Shown in pieces: positions 37,200-46,049 of a stretch of 64,000 bases of DNA. Source of the stretch: Paraburkholderia lacunae. GTDB taxonomy: Bacteria > Pseudomonadota > Gammaproteobacteria > Burkholderiales > Burkholderiaceae. The notes under the pieces are model-generated. The model was given only the letters and a program-made list of their open reading frames with translations, ran no database searches and was not told the DNA's origin. Both the position numbers and the translations under genes were made by a program. Position 1 is the first letter of the stretch. Each line of letters opens with the position of its first letter. The stretch covers positions 62,001 through 126,000 of the forward strand of contig NZ_QHKS01000001.1 in the NCBI RefSeq assembly GCF_003353175.1, written 5' to 3'.

Positions 37200-37400
37200 T
37201 CAAAAACCCAGTCTGTCGCATTGCGCGATCACAACCAGGTTGCGGGCCATGAAGATATCTTCGGTGAGCGCTTTGTCCTCCTCGGTCCGCTGAGTGCCGT
37301 ACGCGGAGATCGCCTCCTTCGGCGCCGACGAAAACCATAAGATCCGCCCGGCGCACTCGATTCCAACCTGGCGTCCGTTCCAATAGACAGCGCTTTCCAT
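37200..37400 (-). CDS. hypothetical 66-residue protein
   Basis: A small ORF with a good GGAGAG ribosome-binding site before ATG 37400. The product (MESAVYWNGRQVGIECAGR, then ILWFSSAPKEAISAYGTQRT and so on) has no signal peptide or membrane segment and is not recognised. Balanced composition supports it being real. It may be transcribed alone; the tRNA terminator lies downstream at 37033-37070. Confidence 0.6.
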   Translation of the reverse strand: MESAVYWNGRQVGIECAGRILWFSSAPKEAISAYGTQRTEEDKALTEDIFMARNLVVIAQCDRLGF

Positions 37401-37709
37401 AGTGAACTCTCCGAAGGGCGAAGATAGCCATCTTCCGTGCCGGTACCTGGGGTGTCCGTTATCCACCGCACTCTGGGTCACAGACAGGCGTCTCAATAAT
37501 ATGGACCGTGCATGCCGCGCTTACCAAGCGTACATCTACCTATGTTGCGAAATGGCTTCACCGCGAGGCCACTGCGAAGATCACCGCGCGGCACGATTGC
37601 GGCGAGCGTCACACCGGTGGAATCCGGGCGCATCAATGAGCGCCGCACCGCCGCCTGCCTGAAACAATAAAAGAGCGGCTCGCGGCTTGAACTTGAACGG
37701 AACGCGCCA

Positions 37710-38621
37710 TCAGCCGGCGCCGCGCTTTTCCTTCAGGAAATCGATCAGCGCACGCAGCTTGAGCGGCATCTGAGCGCGGCTCGCTGTGTACAGATAGAAC
37801 CCCGGAAAGCTCGGACACCACGCGTCCAGCACACGCACGAGCCGGCCGTCTTCGAGTTGCTCGCGTACATAGCCGTCGATCACGTGCAGTAGACCGACGC
37901 CCTGCTCCGCCGCTTGCACCATCGTGCGCAGATCGTTCGTCACGAGACTGCCGCCCGTCTCGACCTCGAACACGCGCGCCGGGTCGTCCTGCGACGCGAA
38001 CTCCCATCGATAGATACCACCGCTGGTCGAGAAGCGATAACGCAGGCAATCGTGGGCGGCGAGATCGGAGGGCGTCGCGGGCGGTGCGTAGCGTTTGAAG
38101 TACGCCGGCGAGCCTGCCACGACAATGCGAATGTCGCCACTCAAAGGCACCGCGACCATGTCTTGCGCGACGCGCTCGCCAAGCCGGATGCCCGCGTCGA
38201 AGCCTGCGCCGACGACGTCGGCGAGGCCGTCGTCGAGTGTCATGTCGAGGCGGATCTGCGGATAGCGGCGCGTGAATTCGGCCAGATGCGGCAGCACCAG
38301 CAACTCGCTCGCGACCCTTGGCAGGTTGATGCGCAGCGTGCCGGCCGGCTGATCACGGGCTTCATCGAGGGCTTCGAAAGCGGCCTCGAGCGCCGCCAGC
38401 GCTGGCTTCACGCTCGCGAGAAACTGCGCGCCGGCCTCGGTCAACGCCACGCGTCGCGTGGTCCGGTTGAACAGACGCACACTCAACTGCGTCTCGAGCG
38501 TGCGGATGGTTTGCGACAGCGCGGACGCCGTCACGCCCGTTTCACCGGCCGCGCGCGTAAAACTGCCGTGATGCGCGACAGACGCGAACGCCATCAGCGC
38601 CGGCAACTGAGCAGGATCCAT
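37710..38621 (-). CDS. LysR-family regulator
   Basis: A 303-residue LysR-type regulator. The N-terminal helix-turn-helix shows FTRAAGETGVTASALSQTIRTLE and VRLFNRTTRRVALTEAG. A periplasmic-binding-protein-like effector domain follows (NLPRVASELLVLPHLAEF, GFDAGIRLGE). It belongs to the CrgA/AaeR-like group, as shown by VAQDMVAVPL and the LRYRF segment. It is divergent from an aldo/keto reductase 127 bases away, its likely target. The start at 38621 is the canonical one. Confidence 0.93.
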   Translation of the reverse strand: MDPAQLPALMAFASVAHHGSFTRAAGETGVTASALSQTIRTLETQLSVRLFNRTTRRVALTEAGAQFLASVKPALAALEAAFEALDEARDQPAGTLRINLPRVASELLVLPHLAEFTRRYPQIRLDMTLDDGLADVVGAGFDAGIRLGERVAQDMVAVPLSGDIRIVVAGSPAYFKRYAPPATPSDLAAHDCLRYRFSTSGGIYRWEFASQDDPARVFEVETGGSLVTNDLRTMVQAAEQGVGLLHVIDGYVREQLEDGRLVRVLDAWCPSFPGFYLYTASRAQMPLKLRALIDFLKEKRGAG

Positions 38622-38654
38622 CGCACCCCTATTGTTAAGCGTGACTTCACAATT

Positions 38655-38666
38655 CTTGCAGACAAG
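38655..38666. promoter_or_regulatory. possible LysR operator in the divergent promoter region
   Basis: CTTG-CAGA-CAAG is a perfect 4-bp inverted repeat, beside a looser AAG-N5-CTT element at 38638-38648. Both lie between the divergent regulator and reductase genes. This is suggestive only. Confidence 0.3.
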
Positions 38667-38748
38667 CGGCATTTTTCCACGAAAAGAATCGGCGCACGAT
38701 AGCCATATCGACTCGTTTCGTTCCGCGTAACCGCCCAAGGAGACTGAC

Positions 38749-39864
38749 ATGACGATGAACCGCTATAACCTGCTCGGCCGCTCGGGCCTGCGCGTGAGCC
38801 CGATCGCACTCGGCACGATGACCTTCGGCACTGAATGGGGCTGGGGCGCCGAGGAAAAATCGGCGCTGCGCCTCTTCGACCTGTATGTGGATGCGGGCGG
38901 CAACTTTGTGGATACAGCCGATCTCTACACCGAAGGCACCAGCGAAAAATGGCTCGGCAAATTCGTCGCGGCGCGCGGCCTGCGTGACCGGCTGGTGATC
39001 GCGACCAAATACGGCTACAACGCCGAAACCGGCAATCCGAACGCAGGCGGCAACCACCGCAAGAATCTGCTGCGCGCACTCGACGGTTCGCTCAAGCGCC
39101 TTGGTACCGACTACATCGACTTGTACTACCTGCACACGTGGGACCGCGTCACGCCGGTGGACGAAGTGATGCGCGCAATGGACGACGCGGTGCGCGCCGG
39201 CAAGATCCGCTACGTCGGCCTGTCTGACACGCCGGCATGGTTCGCCGGGCGCGCACAGACCCTCGCCGACTGGCGAGGCTTCGAACCGGTCGCGGCAATG
39301 CAGCTCGAATACTCGATGATCGAGCGCAACGCCGAAAACGAGTTCGCCGATCTCGCCGCCAATCTGGGCATGGGGCTCGTGCCGTGGAGTCCCCTCGGCA
39401 TGGGCGTACTGTCGGGGAAATATCGGCCTTCGCAAAGCGGAGCGTCTGGCAGCGTTTCAGGTAGCGGACGGCTGGCGAGTGTGGCAAGTGCACCGCCGCC
39501 GGGCTTCGACAAACTCACCGAGCGCAATTTTCGGATCGTCGCGGAACTTGAGGCCGTCGCAAACCTGGCAGGCAAGCCGATGGCACAGGTCGCGCTCAAC
39601 TGGCTGCATCAGAAGCGCGGCGTGTCGAGCATCATCGTCGGCGCGACCAGGCCGGAACAATTGCAGGAGTCGCTCGGCTCACTCGACTTCATGCTTGCAC
39701 CCGAACTGATCTCCCGGCTCGATGCGGTATCGGAACCCGCTCGCCCGTTCCCGTATTACATGTTCGCCGATGGCCACCAGGCGCGAATTCACGGACAAGT
39801 CGAAGTCTCCGATAAATCAGCGGCCTACGCCGCGCCCGTGACGATTTCCGCTCCGCGCACATGA
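38749..39864 (+). CDS. aldo/keto reductase
   Basis: A 371-residue NADPH-dependent oxidoreductase. The catalytic tetrad is visible: Asp and Tyr in FVDTADLYTEG, Lys in IATKYGYN, and His in LYYLHTWD. It belongs to the AKR11/12-like group (MNRYNLLGRSGLRVSPIALGTMTFG). A Ser/Gly-rich insertion (PSQSGASGSVSGSG) follows the GVLSGKYR segment. The physiological substrate is unknown. ATG 38749 follows AAGGAGAC and is in frame with the motif MNRYNLLG two codons later. Confidence 0.92.
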   Translation: MTMNRYNLLGRSGLRVSPIALGTMTFGTEWGWGAEEKSALRLFDLYVDAGGNFVDTADLYTEGTSEKWLGKFVAARGLRDRLVIATKYGYNAETGNPNAGGNHRKNLLRALDGSLKRLGTDYIDLYYLHTWDRVTPVDEVMRAMDDAVRAGKIRYVGLSDTPAWFAGRAQTLADWRGFEPVAAMQLEYSMIERNAENEFADLAANLGMGLVPWSPLGMGVLSGKYRPSQSGASGSVSGSGRLASVASAPPPGFDKLTERNFRIVAELEAVANLAGKPMAQVALNWLHQKRGVSSIIVGATRPEQLQESLGSLDFMLAPELISRLDAVSEPARPFPYYMFADGHQARIHGQVEVSDKSAAYAAPVTISAPRT

Positions 39865-40392
39865 CAAGAGGTCGATGATTGCGAGCGCCGCTCACGGCGT
39901 ACCGACATGCGCTGCGTTCCGCCGGGAACGTGGCGCGTATTTATTTGCGGAGCGTGACCTGAAAAGTATTCTCGCTCGTCAACGATTTCGCCGAATTGTT
40001 CGTTAACAAAAAGATTAGGGGCTGATTGAACGGATCGGTAATTAACGAACGTTCGGTTGCGACACAAAAAAAATCATGCCAATGCGGCAGCGCACAAAAA
40101 CGAATCGGTTTGTTCATATCAACACCTATGAACGAACGATGCCTGGACGTGCGGAAGTTAATCCGCCGAAGGCACGCGGGGCAAGGCTGGGAAGGGTGCG
40201 GGAAACAACGGACTATTGGATTGGCGGCGGTGAGAATCGCAGCATGCACAGCCAACCGATAAATTCTATTCAAACATTCCGCCCTCCCGGTTGGCGTGTA
40301 CCGTTAAAGCAACAAACAACATGCGAGCCGCATCAGAGACTGGTGCAAAACGGGGACCGAGGCAGATAATCGGTTTGTAAAGGAGAGAGATC
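39865..40392. other. intergenic region with no recognised gene
   Basis: This 528-base stretch is AT-richer than its surroundings, especially 39945-40130, and has no ORF with a good start or coding bias. It contains GAACGTTC (about 40048) and other short palindromes. It likely holds the promoter of the small ORF at 40393. Confidence 0.5.
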
Positions 40393-40542
40393 ATGGATGC
40401 GAAACCACCGAAGATTCCGACCCCGGATAAAGTTTTTAGTCCGGATCCGGAACCCGCTGGCGTCGAGTTTTTGGGTGCGGAACTGCCTGAGCACGTTCGC
40501 GCCTTTTTCGACGAACAACGTAAGTCGTGCGACTCGAAGTAA
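40393..40542 (+). CDS. hypothetical 49-residue protein
   Basis: A short ORF with a very strong AAGGAGAGAG ribosome-binding site ending a few bases before ATG. The product begins MDAKPPKIPTPDKVFSPDPE and ends FFDEQRKSCDSK. It is proline-rich, soluble and contains a single Cys near the C-terminus. It is not assigned to a family. The GC-rich region after it leads to the chorismate mutase gene. Confidence 0.6.
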   Translation: MDAKPPKIPTPDKVFSPDPEPAGVEFLGAELPEHVRAFFDEQRKSCDSK

Positions 40543-40834
40543 TCATGCGGTGGCGCGATGCAGCATCGGCGTCCGCGCGCTCGGCGCGCGGCGAAGGCAA
40601 ACACGCGCCTCGCCAATCGTCTTGCATTTATTTCACGATGCCGCCCGCGGCCGTTTGCTTGCGACGCTGAGCCGTGCGGTTCGGCGTCAGGTTGCGTACG
40701 CCTTTTGCTTGGCGCTTTTGAACCACTTCTGAATATTTTGGGCGCTTGTTCTGAGCGGTCAATCGCCGCTTGATCGGCGTATCGTCTATTCTTCTGTTTT
40801 TTCTTCCGGGGCCGCTCGGCCAAGCTTGCCTTCC

Positions 40835-41431
40835 ATGAACCGTTCGTATCGCTTCGGCGCATCATGCGCGCTCGCGTTGTTCACCGCGCTCGCGTTCGCC
40901 CCCGCCTCCGCAATCGCGGACGGCGACGACACCGCCCTCACCAATCTGATTGCGCTGGCTTCGCAACGGCTGGCACTGGCAGAACCCGTCGCGCGTTGGA
41001 AGTGGGCAAACCATCAGGCGATCACCGATACGGCACGCGAAAATGCATTGCTCGCCGATGTCGAGAAGCGCGCCGTCGCGGCGAACGTCGATCCGGCGTT
41101 TGCCCATGCTTTCTTCCAGGATCAGATCGATGCGAGCAAGGACGTGCAGAACGCCCTGTTTGCCAACTGGCGCAGCACGCGCCCGCCGGAAGGACCGGCG
41201 CCCGACCTGGCGAGCAGCACAAGGCCGCAACTGGACCGGCTGACGCAGTCACTGGTGGCCGGGCTCGCGCGCGTACAACCGCTGCGCGCGGCGCAGGATT
41301 GCCCATCACGCGTGGCGCAATCGCTTGCCAACTGGAAATCGTTGACCCGTTACGACTCGACTCACTCGAGCGCGCTGACACGCGCACTCGGCCACGTTTG
41401 CGAAACCGGAGGTGTCGGCGCGACCGGCTAA
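40835..41431 (+). CDS. periplasmic chorismate mutase (AroQ gamma type)
   Basis: A 198-residue protein with a signal peptide (MNRSYRFGASCALALFTALAFAPASA, then IADGDD). The mature all-helical part has LIALASQRLALAEPVARWKWAN, IDASKDVQNALFANW and a Cys pair (QDCPSRVA and GHVCETG), as in secreted AroQ gamma chorismate mutases. The reaction is chorismate to prephenate, outside the cytoplasm. ATG 40835 is preferred to TTG 40826. The ribosome-binding site is weak. It is convergent with the exonuclease gene. Confidence 0.85.
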   Translation: MNRSYRFGASCALALFTALAFAPASAIADGDDTALTNLIALASQRLALAEPVARWKWANHQAITDTARENALLADVEKRAVAANVDPAFAHAFFQDQIDASKDVQNALFANWRSTRPPEGPAPDLASSTRPQLDRLTQSLVAGLARVQPLRAAQDCPSRVAQSLANWKSLTRYDSTHSSALTRALGHVCETGGVGATG

Positions 41432-41513
41432 TCGGCTTATCGGATCACCGCTTTGCGCGTTGCACAAAACGCGCTCAAACGCTCGGCCGAAGCCGTGCGA
41501 AGCGACCGGTTAG

Positions 41514-42677
41514 TCAAGCAACAGTCGGCGCACCCAGCGGCGCCGATGTACCTGCCTGAACGCGCAACGGCATCACCCGCAAGCCGCGCGCAAGGTGAGT
41601 CTGCAGAATGCGATAAGTCGAAAGCTCGAACGGCCCAGCGACGCTCGACGCATGCAGCGTCGCCGCCTGCGCGAGCGACGGCGCATGGCCGAGATAGCGC
41701 CATCTATCGACAACGTGGAAAGTTCGGGCGAGCGACGCCTCTTCGCGCTCCTCGAAAACAATCGGACCATCGAAAGGCCAAGGTGCGTCCGCCGGATCGC
41801 TCTTCACGATACGCGGCATGCGGTTGTGTCCTGGGCGCAGCGTCGCGATCCATTGCGCCTCAGTGAGCAACGCGCCCAATTCGCCGCCGGTTGCGCGCCA
41901 TTCAACTCGCCGCACCTGCTGCGCGAGCCGTATATCCTTCGATGAACGCCGCTCGCCGGTCAAATGCGAGCGCAACCTCTGACGGACACGCACGCTGCGC
42001 CCGACATACAGCGGCAAATCCTCTTCCCCATAGAACGCATAGACACCACATCCGGCCGGCGCGGTATCGAGCAAATCTTCGGTAATGTCGCCGGCGAGCC
42101 GATAGCGCCGCGTAGTGCGCTCGATCTGCGCCCGCAAGACGTCGAGCGGCACGAGGCCATGCAGACGCTGCCAGAACTGCCAGATCAGATCAGCGTCTGC
42201 AAGCGCCCGGTGACGATCGGACGGCACCAGCGCGTGCCGTTCGACCAGCGCATCGAGTCCATGACGTTTTTCCGCCGGAAACAACGCGCGCGACAGACGC
42301 ACCGTACACAGCACGTCCGGATCGAATGCAAGCCCGACCCGGCGAAACTCGCTGCGCAGAAAACCGCGGTCGAAACTGGCATTGTGCGCAATGAACAATT
42401 TGCCCCTCAGACGCTCAAGAAGGGCCGGCGCGATGGCGTCGAAGGTCGGCGCGCTGCGCACCATCGCATTGGTGATACCGGTGAGCTGCTGAATGAAGGA
42501 CGGAATCGGCTGCTGAGGGTCGACCAGCGTACTCCAGCGCGACACGCCGGCCGGGCCCACTTCGACCACGCCGACTTCGGTGATGCGATGCTCGCCGGTC
42601 GAGCCGCCGGTGGTTTCAAGGTCGACGAACGCGATCGGGACTTCAAGCGCCGGTTCCGGCAGAAACTGTTCAGACAT
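41514..42677 (-). CDS. DEDDh exonuclease / GIY-YIG endonuclease fusion
   Basis: A 387-residue two-domain nuclease. The N-terminal part is a DnaQ-like 3'-5' exonuclease with FVDLETTG, AHNASFDRGFL and DRHRALADAD as its acidic motifs. The C-terminal part is a UvrC-type GIY-YIG domain (CGVYAFYGEEDLPLYVGRS, RLRSHL, and the catalytic Glu in LLTEAQWI). This is the architecture of Cho-like repair nucleases. A role in nucleotide-excision-type DNA repair is inferred. No helix-hairpin-helix domain follows. Confidence 0.87.
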   Translation of the reverse strand: MSEQFLPEPALEVPIAFVDLETTGGSTGEHRITEVGVVEVGPAGVSRWSTLVDPQQPIPSFIQQLTGITNAMVRSAPTFDAIAPALLERLRGKLFIAHNASFDRGFLRSEFRRVGLAFDPDVLCTVRLSRALFPAEKRHGLDALVERHALVPSDRHRALADADLIWQFWQRLHGLVPLDVLRAQIERTTRRYRLAGDITEDLLDTAPAGCGVYAFYGEEDLPLYVGRSVRVRQRLRSHLTGERRSSKDIRLAQQVRRVEWRATGGELGALLTEAQWIATLRPGHNRMPRIVKSDPADAPWPFDGPIVFEEREEASLARTFHVVDRWRYLGHAPSLAQAATLHASSVAGPFELSTYRILQTHLARGLRVMPLRVQAGTSAPLGAPTVA

Positions 42678-42957
42678 GGAAAAGGATACTTAGGATGCGT
42701 GGCTTTGCGGCAAGTATGCACCAGTTGACCGCTCCGCACCCGGCCGGCATTGCATTCTCATAGCTGCCATGTCGCGCAAAAGATAGTATTTGCCACTGGG
42801 TCAGGCGCCGCGAACGAACGGCTGAATTATTCTGGTTTTCTGGCGGCCGCATAAAACAATTGGCGTGTTTTCCTCTTTTCGCCGTTTTATTGCACGTTCC
42901 GTTCGCACTGGATAGTTAATCACATTATCCGCTATGCAAAATAAACGCGTCGACAAT
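42678..42957. other. intergenic region between exonuclease and cold-shock genes
   Basis: No ORF with coding character. The right half (42880-42960) is AT-rich and leads to the shared terminator. The exonuclease promoter should lie near 42690-42760 on the - strand. Confidence 0.45.
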
Positions 42958-42989
42958 AAAAAAGCCCTCGCCAATGCGAGGGCTTTTTG
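42958..42989. terminator. bidirectional terminator after the cold-shock gene
   Basis: AAAAGCCCTCGC pairs with GCGAGGGCTTTT around a CAAT loop, with flanking A- and T-runs. It ends the - strand cold-shock transcript. Confidence 0.88.
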
Positions 42990-43034
42990 ACGAACCGGCT
43001 GCGCGGCGGCAGGCGCCCATCAGCGCTGCGCGCA

Positions 43035-43238
43035 CTACAGCGGCTGAATGTTCGCCGCTTGCTTGCCCTTCGGGCCGGTCTTCACCTCGAAGGAGACACG
43101 CTGGTTTTCCTTCAGCGACTTGAAACCTTCACTACGGATTTCCGAAAAGTGCGCGAACAGATCTTCGCCGCCCGAATCCGATGTGATGAAACCAAAGCCC
43201 TTAGCATCGTTGAACCATTTTACGATACCAGTTTCCAT
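43035..43238 (-). CDS. cold-shock protein (CspA family)
   Basis: A 67-residue single-OB-fold RNA chaperone. The RNA-binding motifs are KGFGFI (RNP1) and DLFAHF (RNP2). The start is [15 protein letters not shown]. Such genes have long AT-rich leaders; here 43239-43400 on the same strand is AT-rich and gene-free. Several paralogues are usual in Burkholderia, so a specific letter name is not given. Confidence 0.95.
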   Translation of the reverse strand: METGIVKWFNDAKGFGFITSDSGGEDLFAHFSEIRSEGFKSLKENQRVSFEVKTGPKGKQAANIQPL

Positions 43239-43679
43239 ATTCCAGTTTCCCTCAATGTTTTATAAAAGCGGGCATTGCCTTCAAACCGAACCCTTTGCCA
43301 TACCGCTCATTAGCGGATATTCCTGACAGCCTGGGCGCCATCAGACTCAGCAATTGAAATTCAGCATTGCCGTTATACGGGGAACAAAGAATAGCCGTCA
43401 AGCGAATTTTTCACATGCACTTAACACGTCGCACGATAAGCGAATGCCAAATGAATCGGAAAGCACGAAGAGCATTTTCGGCAAAAAACCGAACAAAAAA
43501 TACGTCATTATTACTTGATCCGCTTTTGATATGCTCAATGTCGGAAAAAATTTCAGGATCGAAGTTTGAATTATGTAACAAAAAATGTTTTTCGTAAGTG
43601 TTTGTCCGAGTTGTTTCGCCTGATAGTTCCCCGCATGATGAAAAAAGCAGTGAATAGTAGTACGTATCGGGAGGTTGCA
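43239..43679. other. AT-rich region upstream of the cold-shock gene
   Basis: A 441-base region with much lower GC than the window average. No convincing gene was seen. It probably contains the cold-shock promoter and untranslated leader on the - strand, and on the + strand the promoter of the ORF at 43680. Confidence 0.45.
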
Positions 43680-43919
43680 ATGCTGTTCGACAAATTCCGC
43701 CACTTCATCACCAGACTCACCCAATCACCTACTAGGACGGTTGCCGATTACCGCGCGGATACCGAATCTGTCCCGGCCGTCGAATTCGACCCCATGTGGC
43801 ACGGCGATCACTGGCAGAACCTGCTGTCTTCCCCGATGGACGCACGTCGCTACGTGATCGAAGATTGGAGCGTCTCGATTGCGCCCGACTGGACGGAAGC
43901 CAACGCGCCAGCGCACTAG
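43680..43919 (+). CDS. hypothetical 79-residue protein
   Basis: A small ORF with GGGAGG nine bases before ATG 43680. The product begins MLFDKFRHFITRLTQSPT and has a Trp-containing acidic C-terminal half (FDPMWHGDHWQNLL, RRYVIEDWSVSIAPDW). It lacks membrane segments and a signal. A start at 43635 (MMKKAVNS) is less likely. No family is recognised; GC-rich codon use contrasts with the AT-rich leader. Confidence 0.6.
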   Translation: MLFDKFRHFITRLTQSPTRTVADYRADTESVPAVEFDPMWHGDHWQNLLSSPMDARRYVIEDWSVSIAPDWTEANAPAH

Positions 43920-43938
43920 GATTCTGGAACGACAGGCG

Positions 43939-43967
43939 AAAAAAAAGCGCGACGGTGAAGTCGCGCT
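43939..43967. terminator. hairpin after the small ORF
   Basis: AGCGCGAC and GTCGCGCT form an 8-bp stem with an A-run on the left side. In - strand sense it is a normal terminator; in + strand sense it lacks a T-run. Confidence 0.4.
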
Positions 43968-44444
43968 GACAAAGGTTTGGAGATCTTTTTCGTCAACGAA
44001 AAAGTCTGCTTCGGAAAGCAGAAATTTCAGTATAGCGGCTTCTTCATCATCAATTATTCACATAATCGACAATCATCTATTGCGATTACGACAACAATCT
44101 GCCCTTGAGATTTATTGCGTTGTTTTTTCACGTCGATTACTGTCGCAAATGAGCAACGCCAATCGGTTGACACGCCTCTCCCTCCGCCTCAAAAACGCTA
44201 CAAGCCTTTAGCAGCAAGGCTTAAACGCCACCCACCTATCGTTTCCTTTCTCGTAATACTTTATTGCGAAAATTGGAACGCCCACTTTTCAAGTGTCTCT
44301 CTACACTCTGCGTAACTGGAAACCGGCGTGCCTGGTGTACAGCGCGCTTCTCACGCGGATTTCGCCTCTCGCAGCGCCCGCGTGAAAAGGTCTCCTTAAA
44401 GCCTGGGTTGTAAAACCCACTCTTGCTCTCTCGGAGTTACAAAG
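43968..44444. other. AT-rich porin leader and promoter region
   Basis: About 480 bases with low GC, no plausible gene, and a short TCTGCTT/AAGCAGA hairpin near 44005. It should hold the porin promoter and any two-component operator sites, but none could be assigned with confidence. Confidence 0.5.
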
Positions 44445-45575
44445 ATGAAAAAGACACTCATGGTCGCGGCCCTCACGGGCGTTTTTGCAACGGCGGCGCA
44501 CGCGCAAAGCAGCGTCACGCTGTACGGCTTGATCGACGCCGGCATCACCTATACGAATAACCAGCACGGCCACAGCAACTGGCAAGAAACGAGCGGCTCG
44601 GTGAACGGCAGCCGTTGGGGCCTGCGCGGCGCTGAAGATCTGGGCGGCGGTCTGAAGGCCATCTTCACGTTGGAAAACGGCTTCGGCATCAACAACGGCA
44701 CACTGAAGCAAGGTGGCCGTGAATTCGGCCGTCAAGCGTTCGTCGGCTTGGCAAGCGACCAGTTCGGCGCCGTGACCCTCGGCCGTCAATACGACAGCAT
44801 GGTGGACTTCGTCGGCCCGCTGTCCCTGACGGGCACGCAATACGGCGGCACGCAGTTCGCCCACCCGTTCGATAACGACAACCTGAACAACTCGTTCCGC
44901 GTCAACAACTCGGTCAAGTACACCAGCGCGAACTACGGCGGCTTCAAGGGCGGCGCCATGTACGGCTTCTCGAACCAGGCCGGTGGATTTGCGAACAACC
45001 GCGCATACAGCGTTGGTGGAACGTATAACTGGGGCGGCCTGAACGTCGCAGCTGCGTTCATGCAGTTGAACGGCAGCGGCACGGCGAATAGCGGCGGCGC
45101 AGTGTCGGACGACTTCACGTTTGCAGCCAAGCGTCAGCAAACCTGGGGCGCAGGCGCGAACTACACGTTCGGCCCGGCAACGGCTGGCCTCCTCTACACG
45201 CAGACGAACCTGACGGGCCTGACAGGCCTCAGCTCAGCCGCATCGGGCTTCTCCAATGGCGTCGCGCTGCCGAGCAACAGCGCCCACTTCCAGAACTTCG
45301 AAGTGAACGGCCGCTACGCCCTCACGCCGGCACTGAGCGTCGCAGGTTCGTACACCTACACGCGCGCAAGCATCAATGGCGTGCGTCCGAACTACAACCA
45401 GTTCAACTTGCAAACGGACTACGCGCTGTCGAAACGTACGGACGTGTATCTGCAAGGCGTGTACCAGCGCGTGAACGAAGGTTCGGGCGAGGTTGCGAAC
45501 ATCAACGGCTTGGGCGCTGCGTCGTCGACAAACAGCCAGGTCGCTGTTACCGCAGGTCTGCGTCACCGCTTCTAA
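44445..45575 (+). CDS. general outer-membrane porin (Burkholderia OpcP/Omp38-like)
   Basis: A 376-residue porin. The signal peptide MKKTLMVAALTGVFATAAHA is followed by the mature start QSSVTLYGLIDAG. Alternating beta-strand patterns run through the protein, a constriction-loop PLSLTGTQYGG stretch is visible, and the chain ends in a terminal Phe (GLRHRF) for BAM recognition. It forms trimeric channels for small hydrophilic solutes. A strong terminator follows. Confidence 0.95.
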   Translation: MKKTLMVAALTGVFATAAHAQSSVTLYGLIDAGITYTNNQHGHSNWQETSGSVNGSRWGLRGAEDLGGGLKAIFTLENGFGINNGTLKQGGREFGRQAFVGLASDQFGAVTLGRQYDSMVDFVGPLSLTGTQYGGTQFAHPFDNDNLNNSFRVNNSVKYTSANYGGFKGGAMYGFSNQAGGFANNRAYSVGGTYNWGGLNVAAAFMQLNGSGTANSGGAVSDDFTFAAKRQQTWGAGANYTFGPATAGLLYTQTNLTGLTGLSSAASGFSNGVALPSNSAHFQNFEVNGRYALTPALSVAGSYTYTRASINGVRPNYNQFNLQTDYALSKRTDVYLQGVYQRVNEGSGEVANINGLGAASSTNSQVAVTAGLRHRF

Positions 45576-45599
45576 GCGGCTGGCAACGCCCGCTGTATG

Positions 45600-45628
45600 G
45601 AAAGGCGCCGTTCGCGGCGCCTTTTTTT
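45600..45628 (+). terminator. rho-independent terminator after the porin
   Basis: AAAGGCGCCG/CGGCGCCTTT stem with a TTCG tetraloop and a T7 tract. Confidence 0.92.
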
Positions 45629-45680
45629 ATGGTGCCCTTTTTATGCAGAGAAAGACGTGCTTTTGAAAAGGAGAGCGACA

Positions 45681-45986
45681 ATGGACCGGCTGTCAGACGC
45701 TGAATGGGATCGCGTCAGCCATCTGTTCCCAACGGCTGGCGCCAAAAAGATCGTTGGCCGACCGACTGCCGATTCGCGCGCCGTGCTCGAGGCGATCCTG
45801 TGGATCGAACGCACGGGCGAGCGCTGGATGTATCTGCCCGCGCACTTTCCACCGCAGCAGACCTGCTACGCCAGATATTTGCAATGGAAACGCAGCGGCA
45901 CGCTGGACGAGGTTCGCGCGCTGCTCGGCGGCGGCATACACAACTGCGCCGCGCCTGACACCGGCAATTGCGCCGAAACGACCTGA
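45681..45986 (+). CDS. stand-alone IS5-type transposase N-terminal domain (DUF4096-like)
   Basis: A 101-residue protein matching only the N-terminal part of IS5-family transposases: MDRLSDAEWDRVSHLFP, KKIVGRPTADSRAVLEAILWIERTGERWMYLP and YLQWKRSGTLDEV. The DDE catalytic domain is missing and no terminal inverted repeats were seen. The gene has a good AAGGAGAG site, so it may be an intact small gene rather than debris. It is convergent with greB. A DNA-binding role is a guess. Confidence 0.72.
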   Translation: MDRLSDAEWDRVSHLFPTAGAKKIVGRPTADSRAVLEAILWIERTGERWMYLPAHFPPQQTCYARYLQWKRSGTLDEVRALLGGGIHNCAAPDTGNCAETT

Positions 45987-46049
45987 GCCTCACCCTCGCC
46001 CGACCGCTTGACGCCTGCTTGACTCCCGCTTGAAGCCCTGACGAGCGGC

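Noticed and set aside
44301..45140. Reverse-strand frame opposite the porin
   Set aside because: Shadow of the porin, whose signal peptide and terminal Phe are unmistakable.
45681..45986. Complete IS5-type insertion sequence
   Set aside because: No DDE domain, no terminal inverted repeats and no target duplication could be seen.
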